From Oscillospiraceae bacterium (lineage in GTDB: Bacteria; Bacillota; Clostridia; Oscillospirales; CAG-272), in contig SVTR01000018.1 of the NCBI GenBank assembly GCA_015063685.1, positions 1 through 60,130 on the forward strand: a stretch of DNA of 60,130 nucleotides, written 5' to 3'. Positions 35,501 through 46,188 of this stretch are shown here, piece after piece. How positions within the stretch are numbered: position 1 is the stretch's first letter; every line of letters begins with the position of its first letter. A model generated the notes under the pieces. That model made no database searches and was not told the DNA's origin. It saw only the letters and a list, made by a program, of their open reading frames with translations. The position numbers and the translations under genes were made by a program.

Positions 35501-37729
35501 GGTGCTTCTGACTTCGTCAGCACAGATGCTGAACTTGCCGGCATCGCCTGCAAAAGTCTGGGTAGCGCCGGCTGCAACAGCAGAAGACAGCTTAACCCAC
35601 TTGTCAGCGGAGTAAGCGCCGCCGCCAACGATGATAACACCGTCAGCACCCTCAAGGTACTCGCCGGAGAGGGAAACTTCCTTGGTTTCGGAAGCGATGT
35701 GAGCCTCGGCACCCTCGCGGGTAGCGAAGAACTTGATGTAGGAAACGTCGATAGTGCCTGCGGAAACCAGATAGTCGAAGCGGAAGTTCGTCAGCTCGAC
35801 ATGGTTAACGTTACCCCAAACCTCGGAAGCGTCTACGAGGACAGTGTGCCACTGGCCGTCGGCTTCATAATTGAAGGTAATATGAGACTTTTCCATGGGG
35901 GCAGCCCAGTTAACACCGTCAGTACGAGCGGTATAGAACTCACCGCTTGCACCGGCAACGCTGGTTCTGTACTTGATAACAACGTAGTCAGCCTGGCTGG
36001 AGGGAACGGAGGGAGACTTTGCAAAGGTGAAGTTAGGATCGCCACCGGTAGAATCCAGGGTGATGTAACCGTTCTTGCACAGCTCGTTGACCTTAACCTC
36101 GGGATTGGCATTGGTGATGCCAAAGTCAGCGGTAGCGTTCTCGGAATACTTGGAGAAGTCGTAAGTGAACAGGCACTCCAGAGAATCCTCGTTGGGATCG
36201 GGAGGCAGAGGCAGACCGATGACCTTCATGGTAGCTCTGTAGGTGCCTTCCTTCAGCACGCCTGCAACGTAGGTTTCAACACCCTCAGCAGGGCCGTCGT
36301 TAGCGGTCCAACCGGTAAAGGTCTTGCTGGGATCGGGACCCTCAACGTAGGTAATCTCGTAGTAAATGTCGCCACGGATATCCAGCTCGGTGGGGATATT
36401 CATGGAGAAGGTTGCGTTGTCATTGTGGTTCTCACCGGCCTGCTCGAACAGAGGAGTGCCGGCAACGGTAGTGGCGTAGTCAGTATCCCACTGCCATACC
36501 TTGAAGGTCCACTTGTTAACGCCACCGTCAGAGTAGGTAGCCATGTTCAGGATGCTGATATTGCTCAAAACGTCAGTACCGATGTCGTATCTCTGACCGA
36601 AGTAGTAGTCGGGAGAACCGCTGAAGGGAGTACCTTGACCACCCTTACCAAGGGCGATGCTTCTCTCCTCGTAAACGGGGCCTTCGTCCTCAGCAGCAGG
36701 AACGAGGAACTCGATCTTACCGATGAGCATGAAGGTACCGGGCAGCGTGTCGTAGGTAACGTACACGGGGCCGTTGTAATCAACCTCGGTGAGGTCGATC
36801 TCGATGGTAACAAGGCTCCAACCCTCAAGGGTGTAGGTAGCGGAAGCAATGATATCTTCCTCTGCGGGAGCATTGGTCATGTTGTTATCGGTTTTAGACA
36901 GCATAACGCGGTTGTTTGCGTTAGCCTCGTAGTGACCAACGGTAACAGGAGAGTTGTCGATACCGTAGCTGATAACGACCTTTTCATACTTGGACAGGTC
37001 GATCTCGCCAACACCGACTGCACCCTGGTGCAGCAGCGCGCCAACGTCCAGACCGCCTGCAGCGACCATGGGACCGTGACCTTCCTTATCCTTGGAGGTC
37101 AGACCGGCAGCGTGACCGGAAACCGTCCAGGTGTCCATGGGAACGTCATAGTCCGTAGCGGGAGCGGGAACGAACTCGATGGAAGAAACCAAAGCGAAGC
37201 CGCCGGGGAGAGAGTCGTGAGTCAGGAACACAGGACCGTTGTAATCAACATCGGTCAGGTCGATCTCAAAAGGCTCTACACTCCAACCGTGGAGCTCGTA
37301 GGTAGCAGCCGCAATGATGGTGTCCTCATCGGGGGACATCTTCATATTCTTGTCAGCGCTGACAAGAGCAAAGCGGTTGTTTGCATTTGCAGCATAAGCA
37401 TCAACGGTGACCTGGCTTGCGTCAGAGCCCCAGTAAATGATGACCTTGCTGTACTTGGAAAGGTCGATGTTGCCAAGGCCGATGGAGCCCTGATGCAGGA
37501 GTGCTCCGGATTCAACGCCGCCTGCGGCAACCATACCGGAATTGCCGTGACCGGTCTTATGAACGATCTCGGTGCAGTGACCGGAAATAGTCCACTGTTC
37601 CTGAGGAATCACAAGATTTCCAGAGGTGGTGGACTCTGCGTTTTCTTCAGCAGCAACGGTGAAAGTCATGCCGGTAAAGCAAGACAGAATCATCATAGCA
37701 GACAGAAGAAGTGCTAAAAACTTTTTCAT
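32579..37729 (-). CDS. Very large multidomain surface protein with Cys-containing C-terminal anchor
   Basis: This is a 1716-residue exported protein. A signal peptide (about 1-27) is followed by two tandem beta-rich repeats of about 150 residues (38-190 and 193-345, each with MVAAGG...ALLHQG...IDLSKY...VDYNGPV). Several beta-sandwich modules with GEWHTLIAD / GQWHTVLVD motifs come next, then an InlB-type repeat (YYTITFMADGEVV, about residue 1350) and a Pro/Glu/Thr stretch with five (D)PVEP[DG]TD units. A jelly-roll-like domain precedes the end. The C-terminus is EEGGCGS, a hydrophobic span and KKKKEND. The start follows AAAAGGAG. In its reading register no TTA, CTA or TCA codon occurs for over 1700 codons, which suggests strong selection for expression. 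It is probably a carbohydrate-binding or adhesive surface protein; this is inference. Confidence 0.88.
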   Translation of the reverse strand: MKKFLALLLSAMMILSCFTGMTFTVAAEENAESTTSGNLVIPQEQWTISGHCTEIVHKTGHGNSGMVAAGGVESGALLHQGSIGLGNIDLSKYSKVIIYWGSDASQVTVDAYAANANNRFALVSADKNMKMSPDEDTIIAAATYELHGWSVEPFEIDLTDVDYNGPVFLTHDSLPGGFALVSSIEFVPAPATDYDVPMDTWTVSGHAAGLTSKDKEGHGPMVAAGGLDVGALLHQGAVGVGEIDLSKYEKVVISYGIDNSPVTVGHYEANANNRVMLSKTDNNMTNAPAEEDIIASATYTLEGWSLVTIEIDLTEVDYNGPVYVTYDTLPGTFMLIGKIEFLVPAAEDEGPVYEERSIALGKGGQGTPFSGSPDYYFGQRYDIGTDVLSNISILNMATYSDGGVNKWTFKVWQWDTDYATTVAGTPLFEQAGENHNDNATFSMNIPTELDIRGDIYYEITYVEGPDPSKTFTGWTANDGPAEGVETYVAGVLKEGTYRATMKVIGLPLPPDPNEDSLECLFTYDFSKYSENATADFGITNANPEVKVNELCKNGYITLDSTGGDPNFTFAKSPSVPSSQADYVVIKYRTSVAGASGEFYTARTDGVNWAAPMEKSHITFNYEADGQWHTVLVDASEVWGNVNHVELTNFRFDYLVSAGTIDVSYIKFFATREGAEAHIASETKEVSLSGEYLEGADGVIIVGGGAYSADKWVKLSSAVAAGATQTFAGDAGKFSICADEVRSTTGGELTKYCTQEAHLYMASVNGKIVDAEGAFNSISFRGWANPTVGGLEIAEFGYAINDQAPVFNADFAIDEPSLNEALGSAAARRFENIEIPTAELADGVYNIYVLVKDTEGTVYCMNGNFGGGIQYVKGNVAVAEYPYVDAEGNGYTVRADGVLFDADGFDTGMHLFTADDGTPYGAAHYFALEYQDPAAGAVEIDGTKYTYTTKVALTPKMEPVDPENEIVTATYDAITTHVSTDTIYIGSDIVASGPEVPAYITAAGSVLRDTNKAIDTMIFRGWVGHNESPVAQFGYAFDNGEPVWGEYKEATEDPVKAAGGGENSQRFAIKVDISGLSEAKHSLYLLVKYEDGTIVTMNNIWTNLIIVKGGSWKQVGYTDGTNTYEKAEDGSVTINGEAATGKLLATDDGANYYDGIAALDENAKGKYLYNVTLTYTVDPEIPVNPAELKPVYLIDGEMLNVSGGQGIADATYDYENGCITYTATAPDPNTHGQNFVPAGTILGRYMVLKYRTSSEGAQGECFVGTSAGASGPDNVRYPAYITDGEWHTLIADLSVSKEWSADGLTNHFRNDILIEKGHSIDIEYYAFFNTLKEATYYAENDMHELPKLPQYYTITFMADGEVVREVTILEGTTTVKAPKVPAKEGYEGAWEEYTITGDRDQIINAIYTEIAVDTEPPVEPDTDPVEPDTDPVEPGTDPVEPGTDPVEPDTEAETKEPEEEIKIDPAKLSSFPKDIYNGFFTSPNQTEIIFNDDGSVTFKGTWDETTNPLDPFVTFNYGNLMRRYVDKKLQNVPNKNGEYSSLVLKVKIDESIAGNFLLHYAVGRGNNTIDGSNVAYPDIDAQVGADGYQYIIFDLEGYPFAEDVISVLRLDWVDNGVTANADNIGASMTLYEIALYENYDAAIAACGIEEETEPEDDDKPADTDSATEAATQAPATPVESDTAAPEEGGCGSVIASASVVVVAAAAFVALKKKKEND

Positions 37730-37775
37730 GTTTTTTTCTCCTTTTCATGAAAATATGGGGTATTACGGTTCTATC

Positions 37776-37804
37776 ATTTTATACTAATTTTTGAATTTTG
37801 TCAA
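37776..37804 (-). promoter_or_regulatory. Promoter of the large surface-protein gene
   Basis: On the minus strand TTGACA (37799-37804), a 17-base spacer and TAAAAT (37776-37781). The rest of 37805-37940 is AT-rich with nothing recognised. Confidence 0.75.
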
Positions 37805-37940
37805 TAGTTTTTCGTCATTTTTACCAACAATCAAAAAAATCAGCGTTTTCAATAAATTCACCCTCCCATTTTTTTGCACTTTGACTTTTATACATTAATT
37901 TATATAAGCAATTACGTTTTCCGGTGATAAAAACACTTTT

Positions 37941-38672
37941 CTACACATATTCATGTAGAACAACCGTCAGCTTTGACGGAACAGCCCCTTCAAATCTGAC
38001 CGCCACGTAGCAAATACAGGCCGTATCGTCGATTTTTTTGCGCTCCGTGCTGTCCAAAAGCACCGCCGCCGTATCACCTTCTATTTCTATGATATGAGAA
38101 AAATGAAAGCCCGCACAGGCTTCTCCAGGGGTCACGGCGCTGATTTTTCCTTCCTCGCTTGTGTACAAGATGAACAAAAGCCCCCGCACTCCTTCCGTGG
38201 GCAAATTTTCAGCGACAAGCGCGTACAAAATTTCTTTTCCTCCAGGTGATATTTGCGCATTTTTCGCTACGATCCTTGGCTGATAGGGATCATCCGTGTC
38301 CTCTGGTTCGGTCTCTTGCGTCAAAGCGTGAGTTTCGTCGGGATCAAGCGCATTGCTTTCGGTCTCTTTTTCCGTTGTATCAGCCTCATTTTCGACAATA
38401 TCGTTTTTTGTCTGTAGCTCAATTTCTCCCGTTTCGGGAAAAAACAGGGTATGATCCCATGGATCCTTCAGAGAATCCTCCCATCCGCCTCTCGTCCGTC
38501 TCTCATCCCCCGCGCAAAGCAGGATGGAAACCGACGTCAGGAGCACAGCCACACTCCGGATGATCCTACGTAAGCACCGCTTGAACTCGATACTTTTTTC
38601 CACAGAAAAACGAAATTTTTCCCACCGTTTTTTGATTTTTTTCCACCGTCTGTACAAGCCGAGATCCACCAT
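37941..38672 (-). CDS. Membrane-anchored protein of unknown function, possible cohesin-like fold
   Basis: This 243-residue protein has a very basic N-terminal 37 residues (Lys/Arg/Trp-rich), one hydrophobic segment (about 38-53), an acidic Glu/Asp/Thr linker and a C-terminal domain of about 110 residues. The pattern SPGGKEILYALVAENLPTEGVRGLLFILY...AVTPGEACAGF resembles cohesin-type beta-sandwiches, but similarity is weak. The long positively charged N-terminal tail is unusual for a secreted protein and suggests an anchored topology with a cytoplasmic tail. The start has AAAGGCGA upstream. It lies downstream of the dnaA-gyrA block and is read in the same direction. Function unknown. Confidence 0.65.
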   Translation of the reverse strand: MVDLGLYRRWKKIKKRWEKFRFSVEKSIEFKRCLRRIIRSVAVLLTSVSILLCAGDERRTRGGWEDSLKDPWDHTLFFPETGEIELQTKNDIVENEADTTEKETESNALDPDETHALTQETEPEDTDDPYQPRIVAKNAQISPGGKEILYALVAENLPTEGVRGLLFILYTSEEGKISAVTPGEACAGFHFSHIIEIEGDTAAVLLDSTERKKIDDTACICYVAVRFEGAVPSKLTVVLHEYV

Positions 38673-38734
38673 ATCATTCGCCTTTTTATATTAATTTTTA
38701 GTTAATATATGAATGATTTGTTTATTTTAGACCC

Positions 38735-38773
38735 AAAAAAAGACCGAAAAACATCATTTTTCGGTCTTTTTTT
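38735..38773. terminator. Intrinsic terminator, possibly bidirectional
   Basis: A run of A followed by GACCGAAAAA (ending 38751) pairs with TTTTTCGGTC and a run of eight T. On the minus strand it ends the gyrA-lipoprotein transcript just after the 38783 stop. Confidence 0.93.
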
Positions 38774-38782
38774 CATTGTTTT

Positions 38783-39421
38783 TTAGCAGCTCGGACCGTC
38801 CAGATACCAGTTTCCGTTCTCATAAACGAAGGCAAGATCAATGGTAGTCCACTGGGGATACTTCTCCGTATAGGAGTCGATTTCCACCTTCAGATACTTT
38901 CCCTGGCTGGGAGATACGATCTTCATGCTGGCATAATCATATACCCGAACGTAATTGACCAGAGGATCCACATGACTGTTCTGATAAATTCTCATCTCGT
39001 CCTCGGAATAGCGAGCGGGCAAAACGGATCCTGCAACGATGTCCGAGGCATATCCCGTAAACAGGGTCTCAAACACAGAAGCGCAGTATGCCTCGCTGTA
39101 GATCTTGGACGCGGCGGCCTTGATATCCGAGATCCGCTGATATTTTGCATAGAGAGACACGAATTCACGTCCGTCCTCAGCCATGCCGTAGTAGCGGTGA
39201 AGCAGAGCATCCTCCTCGGTACCTCTGGGATATACCGGCAATCCGGCGCCAAAGAGAACCACGTTGATCTCATGAGATCCCTCGATCAGCTCCACCAAAC
39301 GGTCGTAAACGTCCTCCAGCTCCGGGGGCTTTGTGGAGCAGGAGGCCATGGAAACCGGGGCCGAGAGACATAAAATCATGGCCAGAACGGTCAGAAATAC
39401 GGTTTTGAGCGTGTGTTTCAT
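38783..39421 (-). CDS. Putative lipoprotein downstream of gyrA
   Basis: This 212-residue protein has a signal peptide and a lipobox (SMASC), so it should be lipid-anchored outside the cell. The mature part is alpha/beta, with a C-terminal strand pattern (TIDLAFVYENGNWYLDGPSC) reminiscent of NTF2-like domains, but no family is recognised. It begins 6 bases after the gyrA stop with GGAGGG inside the gyrA end, and a terminator follows, so it is probably the last gene of the origin-region transcript. Confidence 0.78.
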   Translation of the reverse strand: MKHTLKTVFLTVLAMILCLSAPVSMASCSTKPPELEDVYDRLVELIEGSHEINVVLFGAGLPVYPRGTEEDALLHRYYGMAEDGREFVSLYAKYQRISDIKAAASKIYSEAYCASVFETLFTGYASDIVAGSVLPARYSEDEMRIYQNSHVDPLVNYVRVYDYASMKIVSPSQGKYLKVEIDSYTEKYPQWTTIDLAFVYENGNWYLDGPSC

Positions 39422-39427
39422 GGAAAA

Positions 39428-42097
39428 TCAACCCTCCGTGGTTTCGGTGGCAGCTTCCTCTGTTGCCTCGGTCTCAGGGGTCATTTCTTCAGTTGTTTCG
39501 CCTGTTGTCTCGTCGGACGTCTCGTCGGACGTTTCGTCGGCGTTTTCTTGGTTCTCTTCCTTAGCCACCTTGGTAAAGTTGACGATATAGCGGTCAGCAT
39601 CCAGGCGCATGACGATAACGCCCGTAGCGCTTCTGGACAGCACCGAGATATCCGACGCGGGGGTACGGATGATGATACCCGCATCGGTGATCATCATAAG
39701 GTCGTCGTCCTCGGACACGGTGAGAATACCGGCCAAAAGACCCGTCTTTTCGTTGATGTTCTGGCAAATAACGCCACCGCCGCCACGGTGCTTCATCACG
39801 CGGAAGTCGTCAAAGGAGGTACGCTTACCAATACCCTTCTGGGTGACGGTGACCAGGTGCTTGGTCTCATCCACCTCCACGGCACCCACCACGTAGTCGT
39901 CGTTCTTAAGGGTGATACCGATGACACCGCGGGCGGAACGGCCCATGGCGCGCACCTGAGACTCCTCAAAGCGGACGGCGTTACCCTGTGCCGTAGCCAA
40001 CACAAGCTGGCTCTTGCCATAGGTGTGCACCACGTACAGAAGCTCGTCGCCCTCGTCCAGGTTGATGGCGATCTTACCGCCCTTGCGCTGATACTCGTAC
40101 TCGGAGAGCAGGGTACGCTTGATGATACCCTTGCGGGTGACCATCACCAGATACTCCTGATCCGAGAAGCCGTCCACGCTGATGAGGGAGGTGACCTTCT
40201 CACCCTCGGAGAGCTGCAACAGATTGACGATGTTGGTACCCTTAGCGGTTCGGGACGCCTCGGGGATCTGGAAGGCGCGCATGGTCTGCACGCGGCCGGT
40301 GTTGGTAAAGAACAGCACGGTGGAGTGAGAATGGACGGACACCAGCTTTTCGATGAAGTCCTCCTCCTTGGTGGTCATGCCTGTGATGCCCTTACCGCCT
40401 CTGTGCTGGGCGGAGTAGGTATCCGAGGGCTGACGCTTGATGTAACCCGCATTGGTCAGGGTCAGCACACAGTTATGCTTCTCCACCAGATCCTCGTCGA
40501 TGATCTCGTTGGCCACGGCCTCAATATTGGTACGGCGCTCGTCACCGTACTTATCGCGGATGGCGGTCATTTCCTCCTTGATGATGGATTTGACACGGTT
40601 CATATCTCCCAGAATGGCTCTGTATTCGGTAATATCACCCTGCAAGGCTACCAGTCTATCCTCGATCTTCTGGCGCTCCAGACCTGACAGTCTGCCAAGG
40701 GTCAGGGAGACGATGGCCTGTGCCTGCTCCTCGGAAAGACCGGGATTTTCAGCGCAAGCAAAGTTCACCAGATCCAGCTCGCCGTTTTCGTCTCTGGCGG
40801 GGGTGGGACCGTCAAAGCGCTTCATCAGGTTGACCTTAGCGGTGGGGGTATCTGGGGAGGAGCGGATGATGCTGATGACCTCATCAATGTTATCAATGGC
40901 CAGCTTGTAGCCCTCAAAAATGTGAGCGTCCTTCATAGCGGTGGCCAGATCGTGCTTCACGCGGCGGATGATCACGTCCTCCTGGTGGGCAATGTAATGA
41001 TCCAGGATGGGCAGAAGACCCAGCACCTTAGGCTCGTTGTTCACCAGCGCCAGCATATTGATGGCACAGGTATCCTGGAGCTGAGAGTAGCGATAGAGCT
41101 GATTGAGCAGAATATGGCCGTTGGCCTCCCGCTTATATTCAATGACGATACGGGTACCGTTCTTCTGGTCGGATTCATCACGAAGCTCGGTGATGCCCTC
41201 TACCCGCTTTTCCTTGTGCAGGGTGGCGATGGCCTCGCAAAGCTGGCTCTTATTGACGCCGTAAGGGATTTCTGTCACCACGATGCGGCGGTTTTCCTCT
41301 TCTACCTCGGCCTTAGCACGCACCATGACGCGGCCTTTACCCGTCATGTAGGCCTCCTTGATGCCGTTGGTGCCGTAAATGGTACCGTAGGTGGGGAAAT
41401 CGGGGCCCTTGATAAACTGCATGATATCAAACAGATCGCAGTCGGGGTGATCCATGCGATAGATGGTACCGTCAATGACCTCTCGCAGATTGTGGGGAGG
41501 AATGTTGGTCGCCATACCAACGGCGATACCCATAGCGCCGTTGACCAAGAGATTAGGGAAGCGAGCAGGCAGAACGCTGGGCTCACGGAGACGGTTATCG
41601 AAGTTGGGCACCATGACCACAACCTCTTTATCCATATCCCGCATCATCTCGTCAGCAATCTTCTCCATGCGCGCCTCGGTGTAACGGTAAGCCGCAGGGG
41701 GGTCACCGTCCACGGAACCGAAGTTACCCTGACCTTCAATAAGAGGGTATCTCATATAGAAGGGCTGTGCCAGGTGCACCATGGTACCGTATACGGACGC
41801 GTCACCGTGGGGGTGATACTTACCCAGCACGGCACCCACCACGTGGGCGGACTTACGGGTAGGCTTATCATGGGTGAGATGATCCTCATACATGGCGTAC
41901 ATCACGCGGCGCTGACCGGGCTTCATACCGTCACGAACGTCGGGCAGAGCGCGGGCCACGATGACCGACATGGCGTACTCGATGAAGGATTTTCTCACCT
42001 CGTGCTCCATGTTCACGTCTACGATCTTTTGGTTTTCAAACAGAAGATTTTCCTGTTCTTTTGCCAATTCCCGTTCTTTTTTTCTGTTGATACTCAT
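39428..42097 (-). CDS. gyrA: DNA gyrase subunit A
   Basis: This is the breakage-reunion subunit of DNA gyrase, 889 residues. The winged-helix domain holds the active-site Tyr139 in [10 protein letters not shown]. The C-terminal beta-pinwheel carries the GyrA box QHRGGKG, which separates it from ParC. The quinolone-binding segment reads [13 protein letters not shown]: Ala100 and Gly104 stand at E. coli positions 83 and 87, where Ser and an acidic residue are usual. The last 40 residues are an acidic Thr/Glu-rich tail. The start follows AAAAGGAA. It lies 41 bases after mreD, not directly after gyrB. Confidence 0.97.
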   Translation of the reverse strand: MSINRKKERELAKEQENLLFENQKIVDVNMEHEVRKSFIEYAMSVIVARALPDVRDGMKPGQRRVMYAMYEDHLTHDKPTRKSAHVVGAVLGKYHPHGDASVYGTMVHLAQPFYMRYPLIEGQGNFGSVDGDPPAAYRYTEARMEKIADEMMRDMDKEVVVMVPNFDNRLREPSVLPARFPNLLVNGAMGIAVGMATNIPPHNLREVIDGTIYRMDHPDCDLFDIMQFIKGPDFPTYGTIYGTNGIKEAYMTGKGRVMVRAKAEVEEENRRIVVTEIPYGVNKSQLCEAIATLHKEKRVEGITELRDESDQKNGTRIVIEYKREANGHILLNQLYRYSQLQDTCAINMLALVNNEPKVLGLLPILDHYIAHQEDVIIRRVKHDLATAMKDAHIFEGYKLAIDNIDEVISIIRSSPDTPTAKVNLMKRFDGPTPARDENGELDLVNFACAENPGLSEEQAQAIVSLTLGRLSGLERQKIEDRLVALQGDITEYRAILGDMNRVKSIIKEEMTAIRDKYGDERRTNIEAVANEIIDEDLVEKHNCVLTLTNAGYIKRQPSDTYSAQHRGGKGITGMTTKEEDFIEKLVSVHSHSTVLFFTNTGRVQTMRAFQIPEASRTAKGTNIVNLLQLSEGEKVTSLISVDGFSDQEYLVMVTRKGIIKRTLLSEYEYQRKGGKIAINLDEGDELLYVVHTYGKSQLVLATAQGNAVRFEESQVRAMGRSARGVIGITLKNDDYVVGAVEVDETKHLVTVTQKGIGKRTSFDDFRVMKHRGGGGVICQNINEKTGLLAGILTVSEDDDLMMITDAGIIIRTPASDISVLSRSATGVIVMRLDADRYIVNFTKVAKEENQENADETSDETSDETTGETTEEMTPETEATEEAATETTEG

Positions 42098-42138
42098 GTT
42101 GTAAATTCCTTTTCTTTAAGGTTTTTATCTATGAAATT

Positions 42139-42747
42139 TTATATGTTTCTGTCAAATAGCCGCTTTCCCGCCCAAAGTAAAAGATACATAAGTGGGGACA
42201 GCAGCAGGGTCCAGATCAGACCGGGGAGTGATCCCTGCAAAAAATAGGGCGCCGGCGGGAAATATCCCAGGTGCAAACAGGTGATAGCCGTCAGACATCC
42301 CACCTCGGCAAGAGCGCCCACGGCGGCATATACCAAGAAGGAGGGAAGGTTGCCGGCCAATACCTTTTTGGAGAGCGCACCCGTCACGTATCCCAGGACA
42401 CCGTAGATCAAGGGCCACACTGTAATGCCGCCAAATAAAGGCTCCATGGTGATACACTCAAAGGCGATCCCCCCCGCAAAGCCGCAGACGCCGCCCTCCT
42501 TTTCTCCGAAAACGTATCCCGCCGCCAGGGTAAAAAGAAGGCAGAGGGAGGGTGCTCCGGGGGAGAGAAGGGGTACGGGAAGCCTTGAGAGCAGCGTGGT
42601 TTGCAGAGCGGCCAGCACGCATAGGCATAAAACCGACAGGATCAGCAGCTTTATGCTTCGATAGGTCTGTTTTTTTTCAGAATATCCGCCCAGGTGAAGG
42701 GTTCTGTCGCCATAATCCTCCACGCCCTCAAAGCGTTGGATCTTCAT
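42139..42747 (-). CDS. mreD: Rod shape-determining protein MreD
   Basis: This is a 202-residue membrane protein with a hydrophilic N-terminal extension of about 30 residues and five or six hydrophobic segments. The motif LFTLAAGYVFGEKEGGVCGFAGGIAFE matches the conserved glycine-rich helix of MreD. It belongs to the elongasome that guides lateral wall synthesis with MreC, RodA and PBP2. Its start overlaps the mreC stop by four bases, so the pair is translationally coupled. mreB and rodA are not in the window. Confidence 0.85.
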   Translation of the reverse strand: MKIQRFEGVEDYGDRTLHLGGYSEKKQTYRSIKLLILSVLCLCVLAALQTTLLSRLPVPLLSPGAPSLCLLFTLAAGYVFGEKEGGVCGFAGGIAFECITMEPLFGGITVWPLIYGVLGYVTGALSKKVLAGNLPSFLVYAAVGALAEVGCLTAITCLHLGYFPPAPYFLQGSLPGLIWTLLLSPLMYLLLWAGKRLFDRNI

Positions 42748-43631
42748 GACGACTCACCTTCCTCCGGGATATGATCTCCTTCGGTATATCGAAGGTAGGA
42801 GGTGAGGATGATCACCTCGTCGGTATCCGAAAAATCATGGAAGGGCTGAATTTTGGCCTCCCTGGTGCGGCTGTAGGGATTGACGGTGACCTCTGTGACA
42901 GTCCCCACGGGAATACCGTAGGGATATACGGTTCCCTGTCCCGAGGTGATGACCTTGTCCCCCGGGGTGAGGGCAGCGTTTTCCGGCAGATATCTGAGGG
43001 TGGCGCAGCCTTCGTACAAGCAGGCGAAATCCCCCTCCAAAAGCCCCTTATCCAGGGTAGTGACCGACAGAGCGCCTACGGATGAGCTTGTGTTGAGCAG
43101 GGTTTGGACGTAGCATTGGTTTGGTCCCGTCTCGGTGACCATCCCCACCAGTCCCAGGGTACTGACCACCGGCATACCCACTTCAATACCGTGGGCGCTG
43201 CCCTTGTTGAGGGTCAGGACGGTGGCAAAATTCCCGCTGCCACTCTGACCGCTCTCAGCGATCACCGAGGCGGCACACATGGCATAGTCCTCGTGCTCCT
43301 GCTTCATGGAAAGGTAACCGTAAAGCCAGGATTGCTCCTCCTTCATGATCTCGGCATCATTGATCTCCGCCCTGAGGGATTCGTTTTCCCTTTCCAAAGC
43401 CTCAATCTTATCCTGAAGCTTGTCCACATCCTCAAAATGCTGAACAAAGCCCGTGACTCCGTCGCCTATTTTTGAAAAGGCCCATTGAAAGGGATAGATC
43501 ACGGTGCCGCCCACCCGATGAAGGAGGGGACCCCAGCCCATGACCAGGAACACACCGCAGAACAAGGAGACGGCAAGAGCTGCGACGCAAAGCTTCATGA
43601 GAAATTTATGGCGTACAAAAAATTGTCTCAT
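42744..43631 (-). CDS. mreC: Rod shape-determining protein MreC
   Basis: This 295-residue bitopic protein has a basic N-terminus, one membrane helix (about residues 14-35), a coiled coil (KLQDKIEALERENESLRAEI) and a C-terminal double beta-barrel with VLTLNKGSAHGIEVGMPVVSTLGLVGMV and PGDKVITSGQGTVYPYGIPVG, both typical of MreC. The start is uncertain: ATG at 43631 lies 16 bases after AAGGAGG, while an in-frame GTG at 43646 overlaps that site. The gene lies downstream of gyrB across a 498-base gap with DnaA boxes. Confidence 0.9.
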   Translation of the reverse strand: MRQFFVRHKFLMKLCVAALAVSLFCGVFLVMGWGPLLHRVGGTVIYPFQWAFSKIGDGVTGFVQHFEDVDKLQDKIEALERENESLRAEINDAEIMKEEQSWLYGYLSMKQEHEDYAMCAASVIAESGQSGSGNFATVLTLNKGSAHGIEVGMPVVSTLGLVGMVTETGPNQCYVQTLLNTSSSVGALSVTTLDKGLLEGDFACLYEGCATLRYLPENAALTPGDKVITSGQGTVYPYGIPVGTVTEVTVNPYSRTREAKIQPFHDFSDTDEVIILTSYLRYTEGDHIPEEGESS

Positions 43632-43815
43632 ATCGCAAAGAATCACACCTCCTTAAAGCTTATTTTAGGAATCCTGATCATGACAAAAATCTGTCGGGCA
43701 TTTGTCATTGTGGAAAAGTCTTTGACCGCTCAAAAGCAACAAAATGCAACTGCTTTTTGACAATTTTCAAGGACTTTTCCCGGCTTTTTTTCCTTAATTT
43801 GCGTTTTTACAGGAT

Positions 43816-44105
43816 TTTTCCACAGCACCGTTTTTTGGGGAATTTTTCAAAAAATCCATATCGGGATGCAGGGATTTTCAGTTTTCCCTGAGTTTATCCA
43901 CAGGATTTTCCACAGGGTGTGGATAACTTTTTTCACCACTTTTCAACGTACCTTCGTCCTGTCCGACGGCAATTTGATCCCACCGTGACATTTTTACGAC
44001 AAGTATGACTTTTCTATGACATATATACGACAAAATACTGACATTTTGCTCATAAGCCATGACATTTCAGAGTTTTCCACAGGGTGTGGATTTTTCTGTG
44101 GATAA
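43816..44105. other. DnaA-box cluster in the gyrB-mreC gap
   Basis: Perfect boxes TTATCCACA occur at 43894-43902 (+), 43918-43926 (-) and 44097-44105 (-). TTTTCCACA variants are at 43816-43824, 43906-43914 and 44073-44081, and TGTGGATTT at 44085-44093. Twice, a TTTTCCACA and an inverted box are separated by GGG, copying the arrangement found in the dnaA-dnaN gap. The surrounding 43632-44129 is AT-rich and has no credible gene. Confidence 0.75.
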
Positions 44106-44129
44106 CTCCTTTTCCGTTGTGGAGATCTA

Positions 44130-46163
<2,034 letters not shown>

Positions 46164-46188
46164 TTAGATATGACCTTTTTTCGCTCTT

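Noticed and set aside
32546..37717. A 1723-codon open frame on the plus strand opposite the large surface-protein gene
   Set aside because: It lies in the same codon register as the real gene and is open only because that gene avoids three codons. Its product is low-complexity, has no ribosome site, and the minus-strand protein has a signal peptide and anchor.
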